This document shows, piece by piece, positions 1 to 8,755 of a stretch of DNA of 64,000 nt. The DNA is from JAGRCP01 sp942490705 (lineage in GTDB: Bacteria; Chloroflexota; Anaerolineae; Caldilineales; Caldilineaceae). Below the pieces are notes generated by a model that saw nothing but the letters and a program-made list of their open reading frames with translations, searched no databases and had not been told where the DNA came from. Each line of letters opens with the position of its first letter. Position 1 is the stretch's first letter. Both the position numbers and the translations under genes were made by a program. Where the stretch lies: positions 493,754-557,753 of the forward strand of contig CALNXY010000003.1 in assembly GCA_942490705.1 (NCBI GenBank), given 5' to 3'.

Positions 1-2
1 AA

Positions 3-1538
3 CTGGCTGAAAATCCCATGTTGCTGACCACCATGGTGATCATCCACCAGCGAGACGTGGGGCTGCCCAAGGAGCGTGTGCGCTTGTACCATCAGGCAGT
101 TACCGTCCTTTTGCATCGGTGGCAGCGACACAAGGGCACGCAGGTATCGCCAGCGCTGGGCGCAGTGCTGGCCGATGAACGCAAGATGCGCGCGATTTTG
201 GAACGACTTGCCCATGAAGCCCATCAACAAGAAGTCCGTGAACAAGGAAGACTGCGGCTGGGAGGGCTCATCGAAGTGCTGTCGGAATCCGAGTATTTGG
301 GTGATTTTGGCCTGGCCGGGGAGTTCCTGAAATATGTGGACGAGAAGGCGGGCGTGTTGGTGGGCGAAGGGGGCAGCGAACAGGCCGGCCACCCCGTCAC
401 GTACGCGTTCCCGCACCGAACCTTCCAAGAGTATCTGGCGGGCTGCTACCTGATTAGCGGTCGTCCGTCGGCAAGAAAGATGCGTCCGTATGCAGAAACG
501 GGAGACTTCTGGTATCTGGCTGCGCAGTTGGCAGGCGAGGAATTGCTTTACAACCGCCGCAGTGATCCGGTCTTGTTGGACCTCATGTATGAGCTGTGTG
601 CGACAAGCGAACCGACGACCGAACGGGACTGGCGCACGGCCTTGTGGTCGGGCCACATGGCGAAGCTGGTCGGACCGGCTGACGTGGGCACGGACGATGA
701 GCCGGGCGGAGGGAGTGAATATCTTGAGCGTCTGACCGAGCGCATGGTGCGCATCGTCGATGGCGGCCTGCTGACGCCGCTGGAGCGAGCAGATGCCGGG
801 CGCATTCTCAGCGTACTGGGCGACCCAAGGCGCGGCGTGGGCATAGTGGACGGCGTGCCCGACATTGTGTGGTGTGATGTGCCGGGCGGTGAATTCTGGA
901 TGGGTGATGACAGGGGTGCCACAAATGAGCAACCTGCCCACAAATTGGTCCTGCCAGACTTCCGCATGGCCAAATATCCGGTGACCAATGCCCAGTATGC
1001 GGCGTTCGTGACAGCAACGGGCCGCAGTGCGTCTCGCCACTGGCAGGGCAAGGAACCGCCGGTTGAGCTGATGAATCATCCGGTAGTCAACGTCACCTGG
1101 CATGATGCCATGGCCTTCTGTGCGTGGCTGAGTGACCAACTGGGTGAAACGATTCGCTTGCCCAGCGAGGCCGAGTGGGAGAAGGCGGCCAAGGGTGACC
1201 AAGACAATCGCCGGTATCCGTGGGGCGAGGACGAACCGGATGAGAACCACTGCAATTTTGACATGAGCGTCGGGACGACGACCACAGTCGGTATGTATCC
1301 TACGGGGATCAGCCCCTATCAGTGCCATGACTTGAGCGGCAATGTTTGGGAATGGACGTTGAGTTTGTGGGGAAAAGACTATATGGACCCAGAATTTGGT
1401 TACCCTTACGATATAGCAGATGGCCGGGAAGACTTGTCTGCTCCGGACTCGGTGCTTCGCGTGTTGCGTGGCGGGGCGTTCAGCCTCGTTCAGCGTCGAC
1501 GTGCGTTGCGCCGATCGCGTCAACTGGCGACCGTATAA
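3..1538 (+). CDS. NACHT-FGE fusion protein, 5' partial, C-terminus frameshifted
   Basis: The reading frame is open to the left edge, so the N-terminus and P-loop lie outside the window. The visible part starts in the helical region that follows a NACHT ATPase (LAENPMLLT, then RVRLYHQAV; FPHRTFQEYLAG near nt 411-440). From about nt 830 it is a formylglycine-generating-enzyme/sulfatase-modifying-factor domain (PGGEFWMGDD, YPVTNAQYAAF, RLPSEAEWEKAA, DLSGNVWEW, LRGGAF). The frame then diverges and stops at 1538. Dropping one base near 1500 restores the conserved ending (VRCADR, NRNFNHGFRFCAPG), which stops at 1582-1584. In such NACHT proteins the FGE fold is usually a binding module, not an enzyme. 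The ending resembles a DGR variable repeat. It does not match the TR at 63480. Confidence 0.8.
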   Translation: MAENPMLLTTMVIIHQRDVGLPKERVRLYHQAVTVLLHRWQRHKGTQVSPALGAVLADERKMRAILERLAHEAHQQEVREQGRLRLGGLIEVLSESEYLGDFGLAGEFLKYVDEKAGVLVGEGGSEQAGHPVTYAFPHRTFQEYLAGCYLISGRPSARKMRPYAETGDFWYLAAQLAGEELLYNRRSDPVLLDLMYELCATSEPTTERDWRTALWSGHMAKLVGPADVGTDDEPGGGSEYLERLTERMVRIVDGGLLTPLERADAGRILSVLGDPRRGVGIVDGVPDIVWCDVPGGEFWMGDDRGATNEQPAHKLVLPDFRMAKYPVTNAQYAAFVTATGRSASRHWQGKEPPVELMNHPVVNVTWHDAMAFCAWLSDQLGETIRLPSEAEWEKAAKGDQDNRRYPWGEDEPDENHCNFDMSVGTTTTVGMYPTGISPYQCHDLSGNVWEWTLSLWGKDYMDPEFGYPYDIADGREDLSAPDSVLRVLRGGAFSLVQRRRALRRSRQLATV

Positions 1539-1539
1539 C

Positions 1540-1752
1540 AGGAACTTCAACCACGGCTTTCGGTTCTGTGCCCCCGGCCTTTGAGTCTCTGGTCGATGCA
1601 GTTCTCTGGTCTCTGATCACGATGGCGCTCTGCCCTCTGGCTGGGGCCTGGGGGCGCAGCGCCCCAGATACAATATCGCCGTCAGGCGATCGACCAAAAT
1701 TTGTGCTACTTCAACCGCCCGGGCGTAGAACCCTAAAACTGGAGGACAACTC
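1540..1752. other. Intergenic region with GC-rich hairpin after VR-like gene end
   Basis: After the restored stop at 1584 there is a GC-rich imperfect hairpin at about 1648-1667 (CTGGGGGC, loop GCA, GCGCCCCAG). It lies about 65-80 bp past the FGE ending. A similar hairpin (GGGGGC, loop GGA, GCCCCC) follows the DGR target at 63351. DGR variable repeats are often followed by hairpin or cruciform sequences. No gene is supported here. Confidence 0.4.
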
Positions 1753-2352
1753 ATGCCAGCATCTCAGTCAGCCATCGACATCTACCAGCTAAAAGTCACG
1801 CTACAGCGCATCAGCCCACCAATCTGGCGGCGCGTGCTCGTCCCGGCGACCATGACGTTGGGCGAACTGCACGACACCATCCAGCATGCGATGGGCTGGG
1901 AGGACAACCACCTGCACGAGTTCGAAATCGACGGCAGGCGGTACGGCGTCCCTGCGTGGGATGAAATGGGTGACATGCTCGATGAGGACAAAGTGAAGTT
2001 GGGCGAACTGAAGCCAACGGTCGGCTACCGGTTCATCTACACGTACGACTTTGGCGATTACTGGCAGCATCTTGTCGAAGTGGAAGCCGTATCGAGTTAC
2101 GAATCAGGCACCTTCTACCCGGTCTGTGTCAAGGCAAAGCGCGCCTGTCCGCCAGAAGATGTGGGCGGCGTCTGGGGCTATGAGGAGTTTCTGGAAGCGG
2201 TGGCAGACGAGAATCACGAGGACCACGCCGACATGCTGGAGTGGGTTGGCGGCGAATTCGACCCGGAGCGTGTGGATCTGGCAGAAATCAACGAGTGGCT
2301 AGACGATGAGTTCTACGGGCGGCGCTGGACGATGCGCAAACTGGACGTGTAG
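1753..2352 (+). CDS. Plasmid pRiA4b ORF-3-like family protein
   Basis: This 199-aa cytoplasmic protein belongs to the pRiA4b ORF-3-like family (also called IS1096 element passenger TnpR-like). Family features are the opening IYQLKVTLQRISPPIWRRV, then LHDTIQHAMGW, the LHEFEIDG motif, the YTYDFGDYWQH motif, and the Cys-containing ACPPEDVGG turn. The biochemical function of the family is unknown. It is associated with plasmids and mobile elements but also occurs as a lone chromosomal gene. The ATG follows a purine-rich site (ACTGGAGGACAACTC). A close paralogue is at 11137-11703. Confidence 0.88.
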   Translation: MPASQSAIDIYQLKVTLQRISPPIWRRVLVPATMTLGELHDTIQHAMGWEDNHLHEFEIDGRRYGVPAWDEMGDMLDEDKVKLGELKPTVGYRFIYTYDFGDYWQHLVEVEAVSSYESGTFYPVCVKAKRACPPEDVGGVWGYEEFLEAVADENHEDHADMLEWVGGEFDPERVDLAEINEWLDDEFYGRRWTMRKLDV

Positions 2353-2384
2353 CGATCCCGCGGGACACACCAGAAAATAACGAG

Positions 2385-2420
2385 AAGCCCGCTCCAAGTA
2401 CCGCATACCGGAACGGGCTT
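2385..2420. terminator. Hairpin between convergent gene and pseudogene
   Basis: AGCCCGCTCC (2386-2395) pairs with GGAACGGGCT (2410-2419) with one mismatch and a 14-nt loop, followed by TT. It sits between the pRiA4b-like gene and the minus-strand SGNH pseudogene and could serve both. The weak T-run makes this tentative. Confidence 0.45.
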
Positions 2421-2449
2421 TCCGTTGTTCTAACACGGTGACCGCACGT

Positions 2450-3300
2450 CTAGATGATCCCCAATTCCTTCATAAGCTGCTCAACGGTGCGTGCAATAAC
2501 CTTGTAGCCGTTCTTATTCGGATGAATATCCGGTATTTCGGATACCTCCTCGCACATCCAAGTAAGCTGGCAAATCACCCGTACGTTGTGTGGCACTCCG
2601 CCCCGAAGCGAGAAGTCAGCCGTATCAAATGCTCCGGTGATATCCGCTACCGGCACGCCAAACGCACCCGGTTTGCTGCAACACTCCGTCAAGGATCAAC
2701 ACAACGTTTGTTGATTCTGTTGCTATGAACTCGCCTTCAGGACCGCCCGGTTCAAGCCAATAGTAGAGATTCGGATTATAGTAGTTCAGGCCGATAATCG
2801 GAACGCCTGGTGCTGCTGCCTGCAATTGCACCAAAGCATAGCCAGGGTTTGTAGGAATGGTCGTCTCTAGCGCCTGCTGGATGCATTCCACAGCAAATCT
2901 ACACTGCGAGTTGTCATTCGCGCCGATATTGATTGTGATGAACGCGATCTCACCCTCATGGGGGCTAGAAATGCAAGCGCATCACCGAACTGGACACCAG
3001 TATGATAGGCGGCCGCAGAGGGACTGGGGTTGTTCTCCTCATCTTCCCGATAAGGGTTACGTTTGTTTTACCTGGGCAGCCCAGCTTGATGTGCTCCATA
3101 ATTCTTGATTTGCCCCCTGACGCGCTGACAGATATGATCTATCTTGCCGTCGTCCGTCACGCCACCAATGCCCGTTCTCCTATCGGGTTGAAAGCCGGCA
3201 GCGAGCGAATTTCCCAATGAGACCCAATACTTGGGCGTTTTGGCTGGCTGAGCGCTCTTTAGCTTTGTACATCTGGTGAGGCTTGTGTTCGTTTTCTCCC
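2450..3300 (-). pseudogene. SGNH/GDSL hydrolase pseudogene
   Basis: Minus-strand pieces in different frames line up with a secreted SGNH hydrolase. Reading 5' to 3' on that strand, they are: a block-I-like YWVSLGNSLAAGFQPD near 3220 (GNS in place of the usual GDS); a block-III-like GAND stretch near 2920; a middle part (ALVQLQAAAPGVPIIGLNYY, 2625-2891); and the ending DIHPNKNGYKVIA (2450-2692), which carries the D-x-x-H of the catalytic Asp/His block. At least two frameshifts separate the pieces, and no frame spans the domain. The blocks are recognisable and in the correct order, which indicates a decayed esterase or lipase gene. Confidence 0.7.
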
Positions 3301-3336
3301 TAAACGGGCACCCATAAGAAGTTCGAGGTGAAAACA

Positions 3337-4455
3337 ATGAATCGCAAACCGTCCCACACTACCTTTAGCCGGCGAGATCTGTTGCGCACTGCCGCTGCCC
3401 TGGGCACGGCGACGGGGGCCGCGGGGCTGCTGGCGGCATGCCAGGTCGCGCCGGTCGCTGATTCACGCGAGACGGGCGGAACGCCACCGGGTGCTGCCGA
3501 TCTACTGACGACAGCACCCACTGCCGACCATCAGGCGACAGACAACAGCGGCTTGGCCCAAGTTGCCTTTGTGCGAACGGAGAGTCGGGCAGAAGGCGTG
3601 CGACGGGCCTTGGCCCTGCTCGGCTCGGTCGACGCAACGGGCCAGTCCGTGCTGATCAAACCCAACTTCAACAGCGCCGATCCTGCACCGGGCTCCACCC
3701 ATCCCGAGGTACTGCAGGCTGTCCTCGATGAGATCCGCAAGAGCCAGCCGCGATCGATTGCCATTGCCGATCGCAGCGGCATGGGCGATACGCGGCAGGT
3801 CATGGAGCGGTTGGGCGTGATTGAGATGGCGGAAGCAGCCGGCGCCGACGTCATTGTGCTCGATGAACTTGAGCGGGATGAGTGGGAGATGGTTCACCTG
3901 GCCGACAGCCATTGGGCGCAGGGCTTTCCAATGGCCCGCTGCTGTCTGGATGCAGATGCAGTCGTGCAACTCTGCTGCTTGAAAACGCATCGCTACGGCG
4001 GCCATTTTACGATGTCGCTCAAGAATTCGATCGGTTTGGTCGCCAAGTATCTGCCCGGCGACGGCTACAACTATATGAGTGAGCTGCACACATCCTCCCA
4101 CCAGCGTCAGATGATTGCCGAGGTCAATGCCGCCTACGTCCCAACGCTGATTGTGATGGATGGGGTGGAGGCATTTGTGCGCGGCGGTCCTGCCTCCGGG
4201 GAGCGCGTTGCCGCGAATGTGGTGCTCGCCGGTACGGATCGGATTGCATTGGATGCGGTCGGTGTGGCGCTCCTCCGCTACTTCGGCACGACGCCCGAAG
4301 TGAGCCACGGGTCAATCTTTGAGCTGGAGCAAATTGCACGCGCGGTCGAGTTGGGCCTGGGTGTCACCAGCGCCGATCAGATCGAGCTGGTGACGGACGA
4401 TGCAAAGAGTGCAGCCTACGCTGATGAGATCAGTAGCATTCTGACGGATGGATAG
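3337..4455 (+). CDS. DUF362 domain protein with Tat lipoprotein signal
   Basis: The ATG at 3337 is preferred over an upstream GTG at 3328 because the purine-rich CGAGGTGA lies just before it. The N-terminus is a twin-arginine signal (FSRRDLLRTAAALG) ending in a lipobox-like LLAAC, so the protein is probably exported folded and lipid-anchored. The mature part has DUF362 features: VLIKPNFNSADPAPGSTHPEV, IAIADRSGMGDTRQVME, CLKTHRYGGHFTMSLKNSIG and VMDGVEAFVRGGPASGE. DUF362 proteins are often linked to Fe-S clusters, but the Cys-rich ferredoxin motif is absent, so no reaction can be assigned. Confidence 0.87.
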   Translation: MNRKPSHTTFSRRDLLRTAAALGTATGAAGLLAACQVAPVADSRETGGTPPGAADLLTTAPTADHQATDNSGLAQVAFVRTESRAEGVRRALALLGSVDATGQSVLIKPNFNSADPAPGSTHPEVLQAVLDEIRKSQPRSIAIADRSGMGDTRQVMERLGVIEMAEAAGADVIVLDELERDEWEMVHLADSHWAQGFPMARCCLDADAVVQLCCLKTHRYGGHFTMSLKNSIGLVAKYLPGDGYNYMSELHTSSHQRQMIAEVNAAYVPTLIVMDGVEAFVRGGPASGERVAANVVLAGTDRIALDAVGVALLRYFGTTPEVSHGSIFELEQIARAVELGLGVTSADQIELVTDDAKSAAYADEISSILTDG

Positions 4456-4845
4456 CCGGTATGGTCTAGCCGTCCAAGCCCCCTTTCGTTCATGCCGATG
4501 AGGGTCTCCTCGGCAAGCTGATTGCCGTCTAGCGTGTTACGGCCCACCATAAAGCGCTCGATGGCAGCGTCTACGCCGTCGTGTAGGGTGCGGCTGCCAA
4601 CGGTTCACCGATTGTCTCTGCCTGCGGTAACGTTGGATTTTTCCCTAATCCACAAAGTTGACATAATGTAAGTGCAGGACTGTTCGTCATCCGATATCGC
4701 TGCCAAGAAACCGGCCGGCTACCCGGATGCTTGGAGAGAGGGTAATCGGCAGCATGTTGCGCGCGATAGACAGCCTGGGTGCGCGGATTAACATACGGCC
4801 GCACGTCCAGAAATCATCGTTTGGGTGATCTATGGCGATCTTGAA
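4456..4845. other. Intergenic region, no supported gene
   Basis: About 390 bp between the DUF362 gene and the end of the convergent propeller gene. A short minus-strand frame (4571-4804) has no recognisable domain or good ribosome site. A stretch around 4470-4560 reads as coding-like on the minus strand (MVGRNTLDGNQLAEETL) but is not identifiable and may be a gene remnant. Confidence 0.4.
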
Positions 4846-6213
4846 CTATGGCGCAGGACTACGCACGATAGGCAATAGAACGTTCTCTCTTGCCCAGATA
4901 CGTCCATAGATGTGCCGGTGTTCATTTGGATCGCCGGTAGAATCTCCTTCATAGACAATCAGGTAGCCCGAGCCGCCCGCAGCTATCTTTGGGGTTTCGT
5001 TGTTCCAGAACGCATAGTCTGCAACATCAAAGTAGCCGCGCGTCACGTCTCCCCACTGTGTCGCGCGGATGGCCTGACCTGATGGCGTTTGCTCCTGCCA
5101 GACGGCCAGATAATCTCTGTCTCCGCCTTGCTGCGCGGCAACTGCAGGAGAGAGTTCGTCTTCGGATGATGTGGCAATGACCAACATCGTAGCAAGATTG
5201 CCGCTCACATCTAGCTCATGCCCGCGGACATCCCAGTCGCAACATGGCCCCGGATACGCTTCCTGCCAGACGACCACATATCGATGCTGCCCATTCGTGG
5301 TGACCGACGGCAGCAGCTGATCGACAGTCAACCCGCTCACAGTAAACACACCCGGAGGATCGAGAAGTGCACCTGTATCGCCATCTATCAGCGCCCCCAT
5401 GATGTCACCGTCTGCCGGCGCCCACATCCGACGCCAGACCATCAGATATTCATTAGACGCCACATTGTAGACAACATCCATCTGATGAGGCTGCCTATCC
5501 GACGTCACGGTGGTGACGGCCAACAGGCTTCCTGTGTCGGAAAGAAGGGCATGAGAAATTTCGGAAGGCGCCCCTGACGCAGAATCCAAAGCCGTCCACG
5601 CCACCAGATATGTATTGCGATAGCTATTCCAGGCAGCTCTCGGCGTCCAAAGCCCTTTGTTGCCGACGGCAGCGACCTGAAACTCCGGCCCCATTGACGC
5701 ACCGTTCCAAGCCACGGTCCGACCCCAAATTTCGTAGGTTGAGCCATCGCCATTTGCGTCGTACATCCAGACCACAAGGTACTCCTCGTTGGTCGCATTG
5801 AAGGCCAAAGAGGGCTGCAATCGGTCGTTGGGGCCGGTCGTAACCGTAAACCAACTCAACAGTTCGCCGGTCTCCGAGATGCGCTGTGCGTAGATGTCCC
5901 TACTGGCGTTCCAGTTGTTATGCCACACGACCAGGTACTCATGGTGCACATGGTTGTAGGCCAGGGCCGGAGAGTAGCGATCACAATCAGGTGTTGTGAC
6001 CTGAGAGATTCGAATCTCATGGCTGGACCAAGCAGCAGCCGCCGTCAAATCGTCCAGCACGGCGGTCTGTTCAAGTGCTTCTAGTGGTTTTCTGTCACCG
6101 CCTGGTGGCGTTTCGGTTTGTGAGATAGGGCTAGCGACTGACCGACCACCACTGGCAAGCAGCAGCATCACAAACATGACGAAGGTGGCAAGGCAAGTAA
6201 ATCGATTTGGCAT
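4846..6213 (-). CDS. Secreted beta-propeller-like repeat protein
   Basis: The start is placed at the ATG at 6213 because GGAGG lies 7-8 nt upstream; a longer frame to 6264 has no ribosome site. The product has a signal peptide (RFTCLATFVMFVMLLLASGG, cleaved near SVASP). The rest is a series of about seven degenerate repeats of the form SPALAYN...EYLVVW...DIYAQRI, each with a Tyr-Leu-Val-Val-Trp strand followed by a polar loop. This pattern is typical of extracellular beta-propellers. No catalytic motif or anchor is visible. The role is unknown; binding or adhesion is possible. Confidence 0.75.
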   Translation of the reverse strand: MPNRFTCLATFVMFVMLLLASGGRSVASPISQTETPPGGDRKPLEALEQTAVLDDLTAAAAWSSHEIRISQVTTPDCDRYSPALAYNHVHHEYLVVWHNNWNASRDIYAQRISETGELLSWFTVTTGPNDRLQPSLAFNATNEEYLVVWMYDANGDGSTYEIWGRTVAWNGASMGPEFQVAAVGNKGLWTPRAAWNSYRNTYLVAWTALDSASGAPSEISHALLSDTGSLLAVTTVTSDRQPHQMDVVYNVASNEYLMVWRRMWAPADGDIMGALIDGDTGALLDPPGVFTVSGLTVDQLLPSVTTNGQHRYVVVWQEAYPGPCCDWDVRGHELDVSGNLATMLVIATSSEDELSPAVAAQQGGDRDYLAVWQEQTPSGQAIRATQWGDVTRGYFDVADYAFWNNETPKIAAGGSGYLIVYEGDSTGDPNEHRHIYGRIWARENVLLPIVRSPAP

Positions 6214-6427
6214 GGGAGTACCTCCGAGCCTTATACTGAAAATCAAGGTAGCTAAACTTCGCATCTGCTGCGAGTAAAGCGCATGTGTGGCTACAAGACG
6301 TCTACATCAGTCCGAATCTAGCTGTGCGCGCAAGTATGCCAGCGTGGCAGAGAATCGTTGTCGATACGATGTGCCGAAACCAGTGGCCCTATCGATCGCA
6401 ATACGGCTGCAGATTATCGGCCGTCAC

Positions 6428-7396
6428 TCAGGCTTCATACCTTCGTAGGATCTGTTGCGCATAGTCGATCATCGCAAGACGCAGAGAGGCGGGGCTAAGT
6501 ACCTCAACCGCGCCGCCATAGCTCAGGAGCGAACTGCGTGCCTCCTCGAACGAACTGAAATTAAGGGTCAGGATTCCCTTTTCCTTCTGATTGCGTAGGG
6601 ACATCTTATTTTCGAAACTTGTGCCTGTGCCGAAGATTCTGGTCAACGCTTCGCGATGTTCGGGCATGACACGTATGACAACCTCCAAGATCGGACGACC
6701 TTGTTCGAACGTTTTGCACCATGATTGCCAGAAGCGGGCCAAATCGAAGCCTGGCGGGCGCACGAAAGTTTCAGGCCGTAGCTTGATCGCAACGAGATCG
6801 GAAACTGCGTAGACACGGATGCGTTCGCCATGGCAACAGACCAGATGCCAAGCGCCGCCCTTCGCAACCAGTCCGTAGGGTGCAAGCCTCAAAGATACCG
6901 TGACCGGCGCGTATGGAACGCGGTATCTCACTTGAAGCAACTGATTGTCCCACAGCGCGCCATGGATGGTCTGAAGGTGCGGGACAGGCTCTAGGTTGTG
7001 GAACCATGAAGTTGAGTCAACATGAATTCGTCGCTGCATATCGAGCGAAACGAAGTCACTGGCGCAGGCGGTGGCAGCCGTCAATTTGCGCAATGCAGAA
7101 CGCAGATCGTCAGCGATTCCCAAATCTTGCAAGGGCGCCGGTATGCTCAACGACAGGATCGCCCGTAATTCGTCCTGCGTCATGCCTGTCAAATCGGTCC
7201 GATATGCATCGACTAGGCCGTAGCCGCCACCTTGTCCAACCTCAGCATAGATGGGGATGCCCGCCAACGTTAAAGCATCGATGTCACGGTAGATGGTACG
7301 TTCCGATACCTCAAGCTCTGTGGCTAGCTGCCGTGCCGTCATTTGTCCTCGAGCCTGCAGAAGCAGCAATAGGCCCAATATTCGGTCTGCTCGCAT
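6428..7396 (-). CDS. YafY/DeoR-type transcriptional regulator with WYL domain
   Basis: A 322-aa regulator. The N-terminal 60 residues are a winged helix-turn-helix (RILGLLLLLQARGQMTARQL, then VSERTIYRDIDALTLAGIPI, then GQGGGYGL). This is followed by a linker and a WYL-type ligand-sensing domain (PYGLVAKGGAWHLVCCHGER, IRVYAVSDLVAIKL) and a WCX-like C-terminal extension. WYL regulators generally sense small molecules or nucleic-acid ligands. The gene is divergent from a GyrI-like ligand-binding gene, a common pairing for YafY regulators. The inverted repeat at 7454-7472 is a likely shared operator. Confidence 0.88.
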   Translation of the reverse strand: MRADRILGLLLLLQARGQMTARQLATELEVSERTIYRDIDALTLAGIPIYAEVGQGGGYGLVDAYRTDLTGMTQDELRAILSLSIPAPLQDLGIADDLRSALRKLTAATACASDFVSLDMQRRIHVDSTSWFHNLEPVPHLQTIHGALWDNQLLQVRYRVPYAPVTVSLRLAPYGLVAKGGAWHLVCCHGERIRVYAVSDLVAIKLRPETFVRPPGFDLARFWQSWCKTFEQGRPILEVVIRVMPEHREALTRIFGTGTSFENKMSLRNQKEKGILTLNFSSFEEARSSLLSYGGAVEVLSPASLRLAMIDYAQQILRRYEA

Positions 7397-7453
7397 CCCA
7401 CACCTCCCACTGCCTGCGAATCATTACGCCATATCTCATCTTACCGCAGAATT

Positions 7454-7472
7454 CCTGACAGGGGATGTCAGG
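7454..7472. promoter_or_regulatory. Inverted-repeat operator in the YafY/GyrI divergent promoter
   Basis: CCTGACA-GGGGA-TGTCAGG is a perfect 7-bp inverted repeat with a 5-nt spacer. It lies 11 bp upstream of a good -10 element (TATACT, 7483-7488) that points towards the GyrI-like gene. The position suits the DNA site of the adjacent YafY-type regulator. Confidence 0.6.
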
Positions 7473-7549
7473 TATCCGGGCGTATACTGAGCATGACTGT
7501 TAACTATTCAAGAGCACCTGGTTGCAGCACGTTAAAGAGGGAGAGTACG

Positions 7550-8017
7550 ATGAACGAAATGTCGGTACGAATCTTACGGCTTGAGCCCATGGAGGTGGCG
7601 ACGTTCCATGCCTTTGGTCCAGCTCCGGAGGCGGAGGCTTGGCGAAAACTGCAGACATGGAGCCAACCCCGCAGGCGCTTGGGTGAGGAATCATTCCACC
7701 GGATATTCGGCTTCAACAATCCGAACCCCTCGGTTGGAAGTCCGAATTACGGATATGAATTCTGGATTGAAGCCGGCCATGAGGACGGGGTCACTGACCC
7801 ATCGGTCGAGTTTAAACGGTTTGGCGGTGGCCTCTATGCGGTGACCGAGTGCATCAGTGTCGAACAGATCGGGACGACGTGGCAGCGCCTTGTGGCCTGG
7901 TGCGAAGACAGCCCATATCAAATCGCCCACCACCAATGGCTGGAGGAGCATCTCGAGCGCGGTGAGATCGTGCCAGAGCAGTTGAGTCTACTGCTCTATC
8001 TGCCGATTGCCGAATAG
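7550..8017 (+). CDS. GyrI-like / effector-binding domain protein
   Basis: The start is the ATG at 7550, preceded by AGAGGGAGAG; upstream in-frame starts lack a ribosome site. The 155-aa product matches a stand-alone GyrI-like small-molecule-binding domain. It opens VRILRLEPMEVATFHAFGPA, has FGFNNPNPS and YGYEFWIEAG in the middle, and continues FGGGLYAVTEC, WQRLVAWCEDSPY and a C-terminal LLYLPI. This fold binds amphipathic drugs, or hydrolyses cyclopropanoids in some members. Divergence from a YafY regulator suggests it is the regulator's target. Confidence 0.85.
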   Translation: MNEMSVRILRLEPMEVATFHAFGPAPEAEAWRKLQTWSQPRRRLGEESFHRIFGFNNPNPSVGSPNYGYEFWIEAGHEDGVTDPSVEFKRFGGGLYAVTECISVEQIGTTWQRLVAWCEDSPYQIAHHQWLEEHLERGEIVPEQLSLLLYLPIAE

Positions 8018-8127
8018 AGATTTTTTCGCTGGATCTTGTGTGGTCAAATAGTTGTATAAAGCTCAGGGGAGTTGACTCTCTCAGCTTCACATGTCTAATA
8101 CGAAAGCACAAGAGGAAGGAGTGACCC

Positions 8128-8517
8128 ATGACCAAGAGTAACAGGCACGCAAGGCTGAGAACCGCTGGCGTGTCGGTTGCGGTTCTACTCTTCGTTACTA
8201 TGCTCTGCATGGGAATAAGCCTCCTGTCTGTCGCCAGAATTCGTACGACTGAGCCATATAGGCATAGCGTTGACCTCGCGTTGAAGAGTCCAGAAGTTCG
8301 CCAGGCCTTAGGAGAACCCGTAACAGTCGGGTGGTTGCCGCAGGGAGCCGTAAGCTCGTCAGAAGGAGGCGAAGTACAGTTGTACATCCCGCTTCGCGGT
8401 ACAAGTGCCAGCGCCACGATTCGCGTCAACGGCACAAATAGAGATGGCGAGTGGAAATATTGGGCGATCCGTGTGGATACGGATCGAGGCGAGCACATCA
8501 ACCTGCTGGAACGGTAG
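8128..8517 (+). CDS. Coa1-like (cytochrome c oxidase assembly factor) family protein
   Basis: A 129-aa protein behind a strong ribosome site (GAGGAAGGAG). One N-terminal membrane segment (SVAVLLFVTMLCMGISLLSV) is followed by a Coa1/Tim21-like extracytoplasmic domain: EPYRHSVDLALKSPEVRQAL, then GEPVTVGWLPQG, then strand-rich IPLRGTSASATIRV and GEWKYWAIRV. Bacterial members are common single-gene proteins of unknown role. The family name comes from the mitochondrial assembly factor and does not imply that function here. Confidence 0.75.
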   Translation: MTKSNRHARLRTAGVSVAVLLFVTMLCMGISLLSVARIRTTEPYRHSVDLALKSPEVRQALGEPVTVGWLPQGAVSSSEGGEVQLYIPLRGTSASATIRVNGTNRDGEWKYWAIRVDTDRGEHINLLER

Positions 8518-8755
8518 GCCAGCCTCCGTGTGAAGCCAATCTGTGACGCTGGGAAGATGTTCTTCAATGCACTCTGGAACGTAGTCCGTTTTGTGCTAAT
8601 ATTCCGGCGTGAACCAAAGTCAGCGAGCAAAATTTGGCCGTTAGATAGGAGAAGAGCTGTGCCGATTGCCGTACGAGATACTAAGCAACCCTTGCGCTGC
8701 GTTTCTCAGGTAGCCGTGTCAGGACGTTTTGCCGTCTTTTGCCGGGGAGCGAGCC

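Noticed and set aside
3502..4308. A 268-aa minus-strand frame opposite the DUF362 gene
   Set aside because: No domain or ribosome site; the plus-strand gene has a Tat signal and family motifs.
4571..4804. A 77-aa minus-strand frame in the intergenic region
   Set aside because: No recognisable family, poor start context, and no coding-like composition.
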